Assembly (NCBI GenBank): GCA_937923405.1
Contig: CALDUY010000007.1
Coordinates: 1-64,000, forward strand
Length of the DNA: 64,000 nucleotides
Origin: an uncultured Gemmataceae bacterium
GTDB taxonomy: Bacteria > Planctomycetota > Planctomycetia > Gemmatales > Gemmataceae
Direction of reading: 5' to 3'
The translations under genes were made by a program, and so were the position numbers. Positions 15,957 to 26,600 of this stretch are shown here, piece by piece. Positions within the stretch are counted from its first letter, which is position 1. Each line of letters opens with the position of its first letter. The notes beneath the pieces are model-generated. The model searched no databases. It was not told the DNA's origin and worked only from the letters and a program-made list of their open reading frames with translations.

Positions 15957-18826
15957 GCCGCCTCCAGAGACTCGACCTCGAGCCAGTTAGGCCCCGCCGC
16001 CAGATCGACCTTGAGCGGGACTCGCAACTTTAAGCGGTCCGTCACAGGCTCCGTCATCTGTCGTCTCACGAGTTGTGTCAGTTGCGATAATTCATCATGC
16101 GGTCCCTCGAAAACGAGTTCATCATGGATTTGCAACAACAGTCTTGACCGGAGTTTGGCTTGGTGCAACGCGCGATAGGTATAAAGCATCGCCAACTTGA
16201 TCAGATCAGCAGCAGATCCCTGAACTTCGGTGTTGATGGCTTCGCGTTCGGCCTGATTGCGGTTTTGATACGACGAGTTAGCCCGAATCGTAGATTTGTC
16301 GAACAGCCGCCTACGACCAAGAATTGTCCGAGCATATCCTCTCTGTCGACAGTCGTCGAGTAGTTGTTTTTGATAGGCTTCCACTCGTGGATAGCGTTGG
16401 AAGTAAGCAGTAATAAACTGGCTAGCTTCGTCCTTGCTAATCTCCAAGCGTTGAGCTAGTCCTGGGGCACTGATCCCATAGATCACGCCGAAATTCACCG
16501 TCTTTGCCATCCGACGTTGCTCAGCAGTTACCTCGTCTTCAGCGACATGAAAGATCTGTGAAGCGACTGCTGCGTGAATATCGCGATCCTCAGCGAACGC
16601 CTGACAAAGAGCTTCGTCCGCACAGAAATGCGCCAGTAAGCGTAGCTCAATCTGCGAATAGTCCGCTGTTAACAAGACCCAGCCTGGTTCGGGCACAAAG
16701 GCCTGACGGATCTGTTGGCCCATCGCCCTGCGCACGGGAATGTTCTGCAGATTGGGATCCGAGGACGAGAGTCGCCCCGTGGCCGCCACTGTCTGATTAA
16801 AAGAGGCATGCACTCGTTGCGTTTGGGGCCGAACTAACCGTGGCAAGGCATCAACGTAGGTACTCTTCAACTTACTAATCTGGCGATGTTCCAGAATCTT
16901 TCTGGGTAATGCCGCTCCCGGATGATCCAGAGCGGCCAATTTTTCTAGGGTCTCCTGATCAGTGCTGGCTGCCCCCGTCACTCCTGTTCGAGTCTGGATA
17001 GGCAATTTCAGCTCGTCAAACAACACCGTGCGAAGTTGTGGCAACGAACCGATATTGAATTCTTTCCCAGCGAGACGATAAATCTCTTGTTCAATCGATT
17101 GTAACTGCTGGCCCATTTCGGCGCTCATTTTGGCCAGCAATTCCACATCGAGACGAATGCCGTTGTATTCCATCTCCGCAAGAACTTCGATGAGGGGAAT
17201 CTCCAGCTCATCATAAAGTCGTCGCAATTCGGCGATGCCATCGAGTTGTCGCTCTAAAAATTCCGTCAATCGCCAGGCGATGTCGGCATCCTCGGCAGCG
17301 TACACACTCACCTTGTCAGCCGCCACTTCATCCATTCGCAACTGTTCTTGCTTACGACTTTTTTTCCCAATGAGTTCTGTAATAGGAATCACTTGATGGT
17401 TCAGATACCGGCGCGCCATGTCCTCAAGGGAATGCGACCGTTCGCCTGCGTGAAGTAGATAGTCAGCAACCATTGGATCGCCGACTACGCCGAGGAGTCG
17501 GATCCCATTAGCCCGTAGTACAAGTTGGTCATACTTGATGTTCTGATTTACCTTCGCGATGGAAGGATCTTCTAAAATGGGTTTGAGCTTGGCGAAGACT
17601 TCCTGCTCTTCGAGCAATTTGGATCCCTTTGGGCCTCGAATGGCTAGGTAATACCCTTGTCCGGCTCGCCAACTCAGAGCGATACCAACGATCAGGGCCT
17701 CGTGAGGAGATAAGCTAGTGGTCTCCAAATCGATGGCAAACCGCCGCTGATGGGCCAATTCGTCGAGCAGCAGATCCAATGACTCGCGGGAGTCAATTAA
17801 GCGATACTGGTGCGACGTAACAGAGGAAGCTGTAGACTCGCTTTCGCTGGTGGGAGCGGCATTGGCTCCAAAAGGAAAAAGTTCTTCTTGGGAGAATAGT
17901 TCAGCCTGGGTCGAACCCGACGACTGGTGGCCCAGGGCGCGAATCTCGCGTGCTAAACTGTTAAAGCCCCACTCACGACACAGCTCCAGCATTCGTTCTG
18001 TGTCAATCGGACCTGGTTTCCAGGCGTCCCAGTTCATTTCGATGGGCACATTGTCGACCAGCCTGACAAGTTGACGACTTACTCCGAGCAGACTGCTGCT
18101 CGCGCGGAGACTTTCCTGTTTTTTGGCCCCCGGAACCTTGTCGATGTTTTTAAGCAAATTGTCGAGAGTGCCGAATTCCTGAAGTAGTTTGGCGGCCGTT
18201 TTGATTCCAATCCCTGGAACACCTGGCACATTATCCACCGAGTCCCCGACCAATGTTTGCAAATCTACCACCTGATCAGGACGGACGCCCCAATCGTCGA
18301 GCAGTTCGGCAGGACCAAACTCTTGCATTTTGCGGAGATTGAAGATACGAATCTGCTCACTAAGCAGCTGACGAGCGTCCTTGTCCGACGTGCAGAGAAA
18401 TACATTTAGTCCGCGTTTCTCCCCGGCGCGGGCCAAAGTCGCCAGAATATCGTCCGCCTCAAATCCTTCTACGCTAAGTCGCGGTACCGCCAGAGCATCG
18501 ACGGCCTGTTCGATCAATGGTAACTGTAAAACGAGATCATGAGGCATCTCTTCACGATGCGCTTTGTAGTCGGGATAAAGGGCGCTGCGGAAGGTCGGTT
18601 CGGAGCGATCAAAAGCACAGACGAGATAAGTTGGATTCAGACTACGTAGATAGAGAATATCTCGAATAAAACCGAAGAGGGCGTTGGTCGGCAGTCCGGC
18701 GGGACTGGACATTCCTCGAATGGCATAGAACACCTGAAAGATGAGCGAATGCGCATCAACCAGGTAAAGTGAACCAGACTCAACGCCAACAGGCATAACC
18801 GTTCCAGAACTCACCAAGAGAGGCAT
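15953..18826 (-). CDS. polA: DNA polymerase I
   Basis: A three-domain polymerase of up to 957 residues for Okazaki-fragment processing and repair. The 5'-nuclease domain opens with LYLVDAHSLIFQVFYA, has GFEADDILATLA, and its helix-hairpin-helix is VPGVPGIGIKTAAKLLQEFG. The 3'-5' exonuclease is complete in key acids (FAIDLETTSLSPH, then NIKYDQLVL, then YAAEDADIAWRL), so proofreading is expected, unlike in Taq. The polymerase domain has motif A DYSQIELRLLAHF, the O-helix RRMAKTVNFGVIYG and motif C LLQIHDELVFE. The first 10 or so residues are uncertain; MPVGVESGSLYLVDA may be the true start. It heads the polA-coaE-rho operon. Confidence 0.96.
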   Translation of the reverse strand: MPLLVSSGTVMPVGVESGSLYLVDAHSLIFQVFYAIRGMSSPAGLPTNALFGFIRDILYLRSLNPTYLVCAFDRSEPTFRSALYPDYKAHREEMPHDLVLQLPLIEQAVDALAVPRLSVEGFEADDILATLARAGEKRGLNVFLCTSDKDARQLLSEQIRIFNLRKMQEFGPAELLDDWGVRPDQVVDLQTLVGDSVDNVPGVPGIGIKTAAKLLQEFGTLDNLLKNIDKVPGAKKQESLRASSSLLGVSRQLVRLVDNVPIEMNWDAWKPGPIDTERMLELCREWGFNSLAREIRALGHQSSGSTQAELFSQEELFPFGANAAPTSESESTASSVTSHQYRLIDSRESLDLLLDELAHQRRFAIDLETTSLSPHEALIVGIALSWRAGQGYYLAIRGPKGSKLLEEQEVFAKLKPILEDPSIAKVNQNIKYDQLVLRANGIRLLGVVGDPMVADYLLHAGERSHSLEDMARRYLNHQVIPITELIGKKSRKQEQLRMDEVAADKVSVYAAEDADIAWRLTEFLERQLDGIAELRRLYDELEIPLIEVLAEMEYNGIRLDVELLAKMSAEMGQQLQSIEQEIYRLAGKEFNIGSLPQLRTVLFDELKLPIQTRTGVTGAASTDQETLEKLAALDHPGAALPRKILEHRQISKLKSTYVDALPRLVRPQTQRVHASFNQTVAATGRLSSSDPNLQNIPVRRAMGQQIRQAFVPEPGWVLLTADYSQIELRLLAHFCADEALCQAFAEDRDIHAAVASQIFHVAEDEVTAEQRRMAKTVNFGVIYGISAPGLAQRLEISKDEASQFITAYFQRYPRVEAYQKQLLDDCRQRGYARTILGRRRLFDKSTIRANSSYQNRNQAEREAINTEVQGSAADLIKLAMLYTYRALHQAKLRSRLLLQIHDELVFEGPHDELSQLTQLVRRQMTEPVTDRLKLRVPLKVDLAAGPNWLEVESLEAA

Positions 18827-19156
18827 CCAAGTTGAGGAAGTGTCTCCATATTCGGGACACAGGCCGATTTGTGGCCTAGTTAACTCAAAGACTGTTGCAT
18901 GAGGGAAACTTATTTATTGATCCTGTCAACCCAAGTGCAGGACGAAGGCTCCGGAGTTAGAATGATGGAATCAGGGGAACCAGGATAGGGTGAGGAGAGA
19001 AACCAGCAAGGTTCTCTCTCCAACGTTCGTAATTTACGTGGACTAGTCGAGGGTGTCAAGCGGAATTGTTTGCGGAAGCAGGAGCTTCTGGTTGCGAGGC
19101 GCTATACATCAACGTAGAATGAAGTTGTGAATTAACAAATGAAGAGGGATCTGTTC
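18827..19156. other. Divergent promoter region between polA and the RHH gene
   Basis: About 330 bases without a gene. Promoters of both divergent neighbours should be here. A TTGACA on the minus strand at 18924-18929 is a possible polA -35 box, but I see no matching -10 at a good distance. No repeats or strong hairpins stand out. Confidence 0.4.
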
Positions 19157-19582
19157 ATGTCGCGTAAGCCTCCAAAAACGGCAGTAGTAGCATTCAAGGT
19201 CGAAAAAGACTTGGCTGAACTGCTGAACAAATTACCCAACAAGAGCGCTTTTATCCGCAAGGCGATCGCCGCTCAACTAGGCGTTGCCTGTCCTCTGTGC
19301 CAAGGTAAGGGAGTTGTGCCTCGTGGCGTTCACGATCATTACCGACCGTTAATTGAGCAATTTGCCCATCGGGGCTGTGAAGGATGCGGAAACGAATTAT
19401 CTCTGCCACGCGACCCAGGAGAACTCGATCCCGAAGATCGAAACCGGCTTGAACAGTTCTTTCTTGGCGGCCCGTTGTACTGTGATGGTTGCTACGATAA
19501 AGCTCCGGAATGCTCGGACTGCGGTTGGCATATTGCACCAGACCGGGCGGCAGATCATGTGCGCCAGGCACATTTAGACTAA
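19157..19582 (+). CDS. Ribbon-helix-helix protein with four Cys pairs
   Basis: A 141-residue protein started at ATG 19157, eight bases after GAGGGAT; ATG 19139 would add six residues. Residues 7-41 (KTAVVAFKVEKDLAELLNKL, then KSAFIRKAIAAQL) have the pattern of a ribbon-helix-helix DNA-binding domain. After that come four Cys-x-x-Cys knuckles: Cys45/48 in CPLCQGKG (DnaJ-like), Cys74/77, Cys109/112 and Cys119/122. Histidines at 125, 134 and 139 could complete a zinc finger near the end. This suggests a metal-stabilised repressor. I do not know a named family with this layout. No partner gene is evident. Confidence 0.72.
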   Translation: MSRKPPKTAVVAFKVEKDLAELLNKLPNKSAFIRKAIAAQLGVACPLCQGKGVVPRGVHDHYRPLIEQFAHRGCEGCGNELSLPRDPGELDPEDRNRLEQFFLGGPLYCDGCYDKAPECSDCGWHIAPDRAADHVRQAHLD

Positions 19583-19596
19583 CTACTCTTACCGTT

Positions 19597-19953
19597 TTAC
19601 GGGATACGCTCGATACGTCGCAGGTAGTTTCGTCGGGCCTGCGACATACGAATCTGACTGAAAACCCGGTTGAGAGTCGGCAAATCAACCGAGCAAGCCG
19701 TCACCTGGGTGAGAGAGAAATCTCCAAGGCACACTGCGGCATCTGTGTCCCGAGATACCACCCAAGCATCTCCTTTGAACCGGAGATCAATGACAGCTGG
19801 ACGATAGGTTCGACAACGATGGAGTTGTGAGGAACTACACCGCAGAGGGGCGGAAATAACAGAGGCCAGCGCCATGAGGTTCTCACCGTATGAGGACTGG
19901 TGATTCAGGGGCTGTCCATCCCCAGATCGTTCATCTCGTAGAGTAAGCTGCAT
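19597..19953 (-). CDS. Hypothetical protein, doubtful
   Basis: An open frame of 118 codons that ends 14 bases from the convergent ribbon-helix-helix gene. The second half (AVIDLRFKGDAWVVSRDTDA, then FSLTQVTACSVDLPTLNRVF) has a protein-like mix, and the codons resemble those of neighbouring genes, but there is no clear ribosome site at the ATG and no recognisable motif. It could be a real small gene with an internal start at Met27. Confidence 0.3.
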   Translation of the reverse strand: MQLTLRDERSGDGQPLNHQSSYGENLMALASVISAPLRCSSSQLHRCRTYRPAVIDLRFKGDAWVVSRDTDAAVCLGDFSLTQVTACSVDLPTLNRVFSQIRMSQARRNYLRRIERIP

Positions 19954-20281
19954 GCAGATTCGATGCCAGTTCGATCAGATAAGCTCAAACTAAGCAGACG
20001 ATTGCCGCTAACTCGTTCCAGCAGAATAAATTACCTGTCTTGCCGAACCGTTGCGACAATCGAGGTTTGCTGCAGTGTTATCACACAGACTGATCGATCT
20101 TGCTTCAATCGGTCCGAACAAACCGACCGTGGCGATCCTGCTTGCAGGCCGTAACTGCAAGCTGAGAGTTCCTGCTTTCCTTGCAACGGTTCGCAGGGCA
20201 GAATGAATTTTGGAGGATTCCCTGGCGCTCCTGTCCACCGCGGGCCGTGCGGGGGCAGGTTGTAAGGAGAGTACACAACCC
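19954..20281. other. Intergenic stretch upstream of the HEAT-repeat gene
   Basis: About 330 bases with only short, overlapping frames that lack ribosome sites. It should carry the promoter of the HEAT-repeat gene, whose AAGGAG lies at about 20264-20269. I see no repeat or RNA motif. Confidence 0.4.
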
Positions 20282-22399
20282 ATGATTTCCCCCCCTGCCC
20301 GATCGAGTCGCGGCTATCGACTAGCCTGGCCCGCAATCACAATCTTGCTGACCGTCGTTCTGGTCCTGACCGCTCATCGCGAACTGTCTGCAGAACCATT
20401 CCCCAAAGATCCCGTGGAGACCTTTCGGCAAGCATTGTTGTTGGAAAACAACAAGAGCATCATCAACTACAAGAACCGCCTAGAGAACGATCCAATCGCG
20501 CTGAAATTGGCCTTGGATTTTCGGAAAGCTAACCTGAAGAAGGCTGCCGACGGACTGAAAACCACCAGCGACATCAGTCGCGCCCTGATGCTGATCGATT
20601 GGCCGCGGTCGAGCAGGAATTATGTCGATCCCACCTACGAAAATCGCTACGATCGCGGCGCACGTGAGATTGAACGAGAGGTTCGCGAAGAACTCGCCAA
20701 ACGGCTAGTGAAGGAAGTTCGAGCAGCGATCCAGGAGGAGGCTCGGAGCGAAGCTGACGCTGCTCGACAGATTGCGACAGCCAATTTGGTCGGCGAGACC
20801 ATGAACAGCGTCGGAGATGCACAAGACGATAATCTTCTTCTCTATAAAGACTTAGATCCACTTGCCAAGGATCTGGCTCGCTTGGTCGATGCTCCCAACC
20901 CGCTAGTTCGCAACGCAGCGGCACGAGCGTTGGGGCGTTTTCCCAACAGTCCCAAAATCGCTGCCGAGGCTTTGCAACAATTGCTGAAGCCAACTAATCC
21001 TGTTGCCACACGTCGAGCCGCTGCCGATGGACTGCTCTCGTTGGTGCAAACCGTCTCATCCAACCTACCAGTGCGTTCGTCCGAACCAGGAGTTTCGGTC
21101 CAAGAAACAAGACGTGTCGGCAGCGTCTTCACCCTTGACGCTGTAGCCGCCTTGCTACGACAAGCTGTGAAGGCGGCCAGTACAGGGCTAGAAGATCCTT
21201 CTGTAGAAGTGCGTCGTTTGTGTGCCAGCGCTTTGAAACAGAGCGCGGAAACCCTTGCTTACGAGATCAAGATTCTCGTTCCAGTTTCTGCTTCGGAAAT
21301 CTCTTTACCGCCCACGGAACGGGCCACCTCTCCCAACGAGAAGGAGCGCATTGAGGAGCGCCGCGAGCAAATCAACGAAAGCATTCAATTAGTGATGCCG
21401 ACCTTGCGCATGTATCGCAATCAGGGACCAGCACTGTTGCGAGCGGCGCTCGATCCTGATCCGGAAGTGCGTCTCGCAGCTCGACGGACTTTGGACTCTT
21501 TGGCTCAGGCTCGCGAGTTGATCGAGAAACTTCGTGACTCAGTGCCTCCCAAAGCGACGATCGAGAAAAAAGGCGACGCCGACAAGGATGCACCCGATTT
21601 GGTCGATCCGAACAAACGGGGGAAAGATGCTCGTCTGCCCCGTGTCTCGAAACTGCTGAAGACCGTATCTTATCTTCCAGGTCAAGACAAAGTGGAAAAG
21701 AAAGATGCTGCTGAAGATAAGGACGTTCCGGATCTCAAAAAGGAAGAGAGCGACGAAGACAAAGAGGACAAGGATGAGGATCCGATCGGCAAGTTGTTGA
21801 AATTCGTGGGCGAGGGAATTGTTCGAAGCGGCTTCCGTGACCCGAACGCACCTGCCCGACGCGCTTCGGTGGAAGCCATCGAAGCTATGGGAACCGCCGC
21901 TGAGGAATTTATTCCTCGGCTTGTCGAGCTATTGAAAGATCCCGATGTATTTGTGCGTTGGATCTCCGCACGAGCGTTGGGAAAAATGGCACCACGACGC
22001 GCTGAACTCGTTGTCCCGGCCTTAGTTGGTATGTTGGACGATGTCGATCTTGACCCACGCTCCACGGCAGCGAAGGCTTTGGGACAATATGGCCCGTCGG
22101 CAGCGTCTGCGGTGCCTGCACTTTCCGCACGTCTTCACAAGGGGGATGCCGAGTTTCGCTTGGCCGTGATGAAAGCGCTGGAAGGAATCGGCACGGATGC
22201 GGCATCGACTTTGCCAAACCTGACTCGATCGCTGAAGGATACCGATCCACGAGTCCGGGCGGCTGCTGCCACTCTGATTGGTAAATTCGGCAAGTTAGCC
22301 GCCGACTACGTCGAGGCCTTGCGTGCCCTGACCGACGATCGAGATAGCGAAGTTCGCAAGGCAGCCAGTGCCGCGATTCTCAACATCGTGTTGAATTGA
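20282..22399 (+). CDS. Secreted HEAT-repeat protein
   Basis: A 705-residue protein starting at ATG 20282 with a signal peptide or single anchor (LAWPAITILLTVVLVLTAHRELSA). HEAT/PBS-lyase-type repeats occur in two groups, at about residues 195-260 (NPLVRNAAARALGRFPNSPK) and about 520-700 (DVFVRWISARALGKM, DPRSTAAKALGQYG, DPRVRAAAATLIGKFG). Between them is a long acidic stretch of Lys, Asp and Glu (about 470-510). HEAT repeats form curved scaffolds for protein contacts, so a periplasmic scaffold is likely, with no catalytic site visible. It is flanked downstream by a strong hairpin at 22411-22452. Confidence 0.82.
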   Translation: MISPPARSSRGYRLAWPAITILLTVVLVLTAHRELSAEPFPKDPVETFRQALLLENNKSIINYKNRLENDPIALKLALDFRKANLKKAADGLKTTSDISRALMLIDWPRSSRNYVDPTYENRYDRGAREIEREVREELAKRLVKEVRAAIQEEARSEADAARQIATANLVGETMNSVGDAQDDNLLLYKDLDPLAKDLARLVDAPNPLVRNAAARALGRFPNSPKIAAEALQQLLKPTNPVATRRAAADGLLSLVQTVSSNLPVRSSEPGVSVQETRRVGSVFTLDAVAALLRQAVKAASTGLEDPSVEVRRLCASALKQSAETLAYEIKILVPVSASEISLPPTERATSPNEKERIEERREQINESIQLVMPTLRMYRNQGPALLRAALDPDPEVRLAARRTLDSLAQARELIEKLRDSVPPKATIEKKGDADKDAPDLVDPNKRGKDARLPRVSKLLKTVSYLPGQDKVEKKDAAEDKDVPDLKKEESDEDKEDKDEDPIGKLLKFVGEGIVRSGFRDPNAPARRASVEAIEAMGTAAEEFIPRLVELLKDPDVFVRWISARALGKMAPRRAELVVPALVGMLDDVDLDPRSTAAKALGQYGPSAASAVPALSARLHKGDAEFRLAVMKALEGIGTDAASTLPNLTRSLKDTDPRVRAAAATLIGKFGKLAADYVEALRALTDDRDSEVRKAASAAILNIVLN

Positions 22400-22410
22400 A
22401 CGGAACAGAA

Positions 22411-22452
22411 GCAAAGCGCCATCATGAAAGCCAACTCACGATGGCGCTTTGC
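22411..22452 (+). terminator. Bidirectional hairpin between the HEAT gene and ilvC
   Basis: The perfect 13-base arms GCAAAGCGCCATC (22411-22423) and GATGGCGCTTTGC (22440-22452) enclose a 16-base loop. It starts 11 bases after the HEAT gene stop and ends seven bases before the ilvC stop, so it can serve both convergent genes. Neither side has a long T-run. Confidence 0.7.
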
Positions 22453-22459
22453 AGCTGGC

Positions 22460-23521
22460 TTATCCTTGCGATTTACCTTGACGCTCCGGACGCAAGGAGC
22501 GGACAACCGAACCGGCTCGCCACATTTCGCTATCGGCGATCTCTTTTAGCTCTTTTTCAAGTTGGGCACGATAGTCGCTCCGACTGTTGGCCTCCAAAAC
22601 GCGGCGAGTTTCCTCTCCACTGGCCACGCGCTGGTAGAGTTCCTCGAAAACTGGCTTAGCTGCATCACGGAACCGTTTGAACCAATCCAGGGCACCGCGT
22701 TGCGCTGTCGTCGAGCAATTGGCATACATCCAGTCCATGCCGTTCTCAGCAATAAGTGGATACAGACTCTGCGTAGCCTCCTCGACAGTCTCGTTGAACG
22801 CTTCGGAGGGAGAGTGCCCATGGGCGCGTAACACTTCGTATTGCGCCAGCCAAAGGCCGTAGATCGCCCCCATTAGTACGCCACGCTCACCGGTTAGATC
22901 GCTGAAGACTTCCTTTTGGAACGTGGTTTCAAACAGATAGCCTGAGCCAATGGCAATTCCCAAGGCACAGCAGCGGTCGCGAGCTTTCCCCGTAGCGTCT
23001 TGATAGATGGCAAAGCTGGAATTAATCCCCTTGCCCTGGAGGAACAAGCGTCGCACCGTTGTACCTGACCCCTTGGGAGCAACCAGGATAACATCCACAT
23101 CCGCGGGCGGAACTACTCCAGTTTGTTCGTGATAGACCACGGCGAAGCCATGAGAGAAATACAACGCTTTCCCTTTGGTCAAATGTGGTTTGAGTGTCGG
23201 CCAGTAGTCCTTCTGTCCTGCATCAGAGAGGAGATATTGCAGGATTGTGCCCCGACGAGCCGCTTCCTCCAGCGGGAACAGGGTTTTGCCCGGTTGCCAG
23301 CCGTCCTCGACGGCCTTTTTCCATGAATGAGTTCCTTCGCGTTGGCCAACGATGACGTTGATGCCATTATCACGCATGTTCAATGCCTGGCCTGGCCCCT
23401 GCACACCATAGCCTAGCACTGCGATGACTTCATTGCCGAGGATCGCTTGAATCTTCTCAGGGGGATAGTCTGCACGCTCGACTACGGTCTCGACCTCGTT
23501 GCCAATCTGAATCTGTCTCAT
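22460..23521 (-). CDS. ilvC: Ketol-acid reductoisomerase
   Basis: A 353-residue enzyme for the second step of valine, leucine and isoleucine synthesis. It isomerises and reduces acetolactate or acetohydroxybutyrate with NAD(P)H and Mg2+. The Rossmann motif is VLGYGVQGPGQALNMRDNG, followed by the cofactor-selecting loop VGQREGTHSWKK. The C-terminal domain has the metal-binding ETTFQKEVFSDLTGERG and FNETVEEA. The late segment MYANCSTTAQRGALDWF is the variant seen in Bacteroidetes and fungal mitochondrial enzymes rather than the proteobacterial class I form. No ilvB, ilvN or leu gene is adjacent. Confidence 0.96.
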   Translation of the reverse strand: MRQIQIGNEVETVVERADYPPEKIQAILGNEVIAVLGYGVQGPGQALNMRDNGINVIVGQREGTHSWKKAVEDGWQPGKTLFPLEEAARRGTILQYLLSDAGQKDYWPTLKPHLTKGKALYFSHGFAVVYHEQTGVVPPADVDVILVAPKGSGTTVRRLFLQGKGINSSFAIYQDATGKARDRCCALGIAIGSGYLFETTFQKEVFSDLTGERGVLMGAIYGLWLAQYEVLRAHGHSPSEAFNETVEEATQSLYPLIAENGMDWMYANCSTTAQRGALDWFKRFRDAAKPVFEELYQRVASGEETRRVLEANSRSDYRAQLEKELKEIADSEMWRAGSVVRSLRPERQGKSQG

Positions 23522-23634
23522 CAGGAGTCACCCTACCTCTACGCTCTCGCGAAGTACCACTAGCAGAAACATCAACTCAGAGCAGTATAGGAGCCTTCCG
23601 TCGATAAAACAGGGATTGAACTGGAGACAGTGTA

Positions 23635-26600
23635 CTAGTCGCGGAAGCTGAGCAATAATTCCCCAGCTTCCACTTGTGCTCCGGGTTGAACCAAGACCTC
23701 GGCGATCTGGCCAGCTTGCTCCGCTTGAATCGTCGTTTCCATCTTCATAGCTTCGAGGGTAAATAACTTTTGCCCCGGCGAGACATGGTCCCCTGCTGCC
23801 ACCAGAACGCGCACGACCAACCCTGGCATCGGCGCGCCAATGTGGCGTGGATTGCCTGGTTCGGCCTTCCGTCGGGTCGCCACCTTTTCTCCTAAGGCGC
23901 GGTCCAAGACCACAGCCTCTCGTGGTTGCCCGTTTAGTTCAAAGAATACGGTTCGCGTTCCATCCTGGTGTGGCTCGCCCACAGTCAAAAACTTGACGAT
24001 CAAGGTCTTGCCACGCTCAATGTCGATCGAAATCTCTTCGCCTGGTTCCATCCCATGAAAAAACACAGGAGTCGGCAACACACTGGTATCCGAGTAGCGA
24101 GCTTGATGTTTTACCAACTCCGGGGCCACTCTCGGATACAATAAGTAGCTTAAAAGTTCGCGATCTGTAGGAGTGCGTTGAATTTGTGCGGCAAACTCTT
24201 GGCGTGATTTCTCAAAATCCGCGGGAGGCAGGCTCGCCCCTGGTCGGCCATCGATGTACGGTCTTCCTCGAAGCACACGCGACCGCAACTTCTCCGGAAA
24301 GCCGCCTGGCGGTGGGCCGAGACGTCCTTCAAAGAATTCGACCACCGAATCAGGGAATGACAACTCCCGGTTACCTTCAAGTACATCGTTGGGAGTCAGA
24401 TTATTGCTGACCATGAACAGGGCCATGTCACCGACAACTTTACTGGTTGGCGTGACCTTGATGATGTCGCCGAAAAGTTGATTTACTTCGGCGTACATTT
24501 GACAGACCTCATTCCATCGCGAAGCCAAACCCAACGATTGAGCCTGCTGGTACAAGTTGGTGTACTGTCCACCCGGCATCTCGTTGCGATAGACATCTGC
24601 CTGCGGGGCCAGCTGACCCGTCTCAAACGGCAGGTAAAATTTCCGCACGTCGGACCAGTAGTCAGCTGCTGCTTGCAAGGCCTCGGCGGAGAGCCCCGTA
24701 TCTCGAACATTGAAGCGGAGAGATTCGGTCAACGCTTGCATGCTAGGTTGGCTGGTTAATGACGAGAGAGGGGCCATCGCGCAATCGACGATGTCCACTC
24801 CTTCCTCAGCAGCAAACAAATACGAGGCAATCTGACCACCGGCACAATCGTGCGTGTGGAAGTGAATCGGTAGTCCAATCTCCTGACGTAAGGCGCGGAC
24901 CAATTGCCGTGCGGCCATCGGTTTGCACAATCCCGCCATGTCCTTGATCGCCAGCAGATGCGCTCCGCGCTTTTCCAGTTCCTTGGCTAATTCGACATAG
25001 TAGCGGAGATTATATTTATCTCTTTTTGGATTCAGTATATCTCCTGTATAGCAAATAGCCGCCTCGCACAGCATGTCCGTGCCTGAGCGAACAGCCTCGA
25101 TAGCTAGTTCCAGATTGGGCAGATAGTTAAGAGCATCGAAAACGCGAAACAGATCGATCCCCGCTTGTGCAGACTCGCGAACGAAAGCACGAACGACGTT
25201 GTCTGGATAGTTGGTGTATCCGACCGCGCTAGCTGATCGCAGCAGCATTTGAAACAGGATATTCGGCACCAGCTTGCGCATCTCGACCAACCGTTCCCAA
25301 GGAGATTCGCGAAGGAACCGCATCGAGGTATCGAATGTCGCACCGCCCCACATCTCCAGTGAGAAGAGATTAGACAGATGAGCCGCATAATACGGTGCAA
25401 TACGCAACATATCGTAGGTCCGCAACCGCGTCGCCAACAACGATTGATGGGCATCGCGAAAGGTGGTATCCGTAACCAACAACTGATCCTGCTCACGCAC
25501 CCAGCGAGCGAATCCTTCGGGACCGAGTTGTCTCAAGCGATCGCGCGATCCTGGCAAGAGTTGTTGACGAATAGGAGGTACCGTGGCTGGGCTGCGAGGA
25601 GCTTTCCGACCAGCCGTCAAACGGGCCGCCGGCTCCAAGGGACCGTTGACGATGACTTCTCCGATGAAGGTGAGCAACTTCGTCGCCCGATCCTGTCGCT
25701 TGGGCAAAAGAAATAATTCCGGAGTCTCATCGATGAATCGAGTAGTAACTTGATAATCGAGAAAACCAGCATGTGTGACCAGCTTGATGAGAAACGGTAG
25801 GTTGGTTTTGACACCGCGAACACGAAACTCTTCTAACGACCGCATCATTCGACGTGCTGCATCGGAGAATTCCAACCCATAGGCGGTCACTTTGACCAGC
25901 AGTGAATCGTAGTACGGAGTGATAACTGCGCCAGTAAAAGCCGAACCGTCGAGTCGGATGCCGACCCCACCCGGCGAACGATAATTGGAGAGTTTGCCGT
26001 AATCGGGCAAAAAGTTGTTCGTTGGATCCTCTGTGGTGACGCGGCACTGAATCGCGAAGCCGGTTGTGGTGATTTTGCTTTGATCTCCTAGCCGGATCGA
26101 CGGATCATTCAAGGGTAAGCCTTGAGCGATAAGAATTTGAGAGCGAACAATGTCGATTCCGGTGACTTGCTCAGTAACCGTATGCTCGACCTGAATGCGA
26201 GGATTGACCTCGATAAAGTAGAATTCTCCTCGATCCACATCGACAAGAAATTCCGCCGTTGCCGCATTGTCGAGTTTCACAGCGCGACCAATGGCCAGAG
26301 CCGCTTCGAGAATCCGCGCACGCAAGCCGGAGTCCAGCTTAGGTGCTGGGGCAACTTCCACGACTTTTTGATGGCGGCGCTGCACCGAACAGTCACGCTC
26401 AAACAAATGCACCAGATGGCCATGTCGATCCCCGAGCAATTGCACCTCAATATGTCGCGCTCGGGGGATGAAGCGTTCGAGAAACACATCGGGAATGCCG
26501 AAAGCACTGCCGGCCTCACGTTGGGCTTGCTCAATGGCATGCTCAAGTTGCTCTGGGGACTGAGCCACACGCATGCCACGTCCGCCGCCTCCCATCGCCG

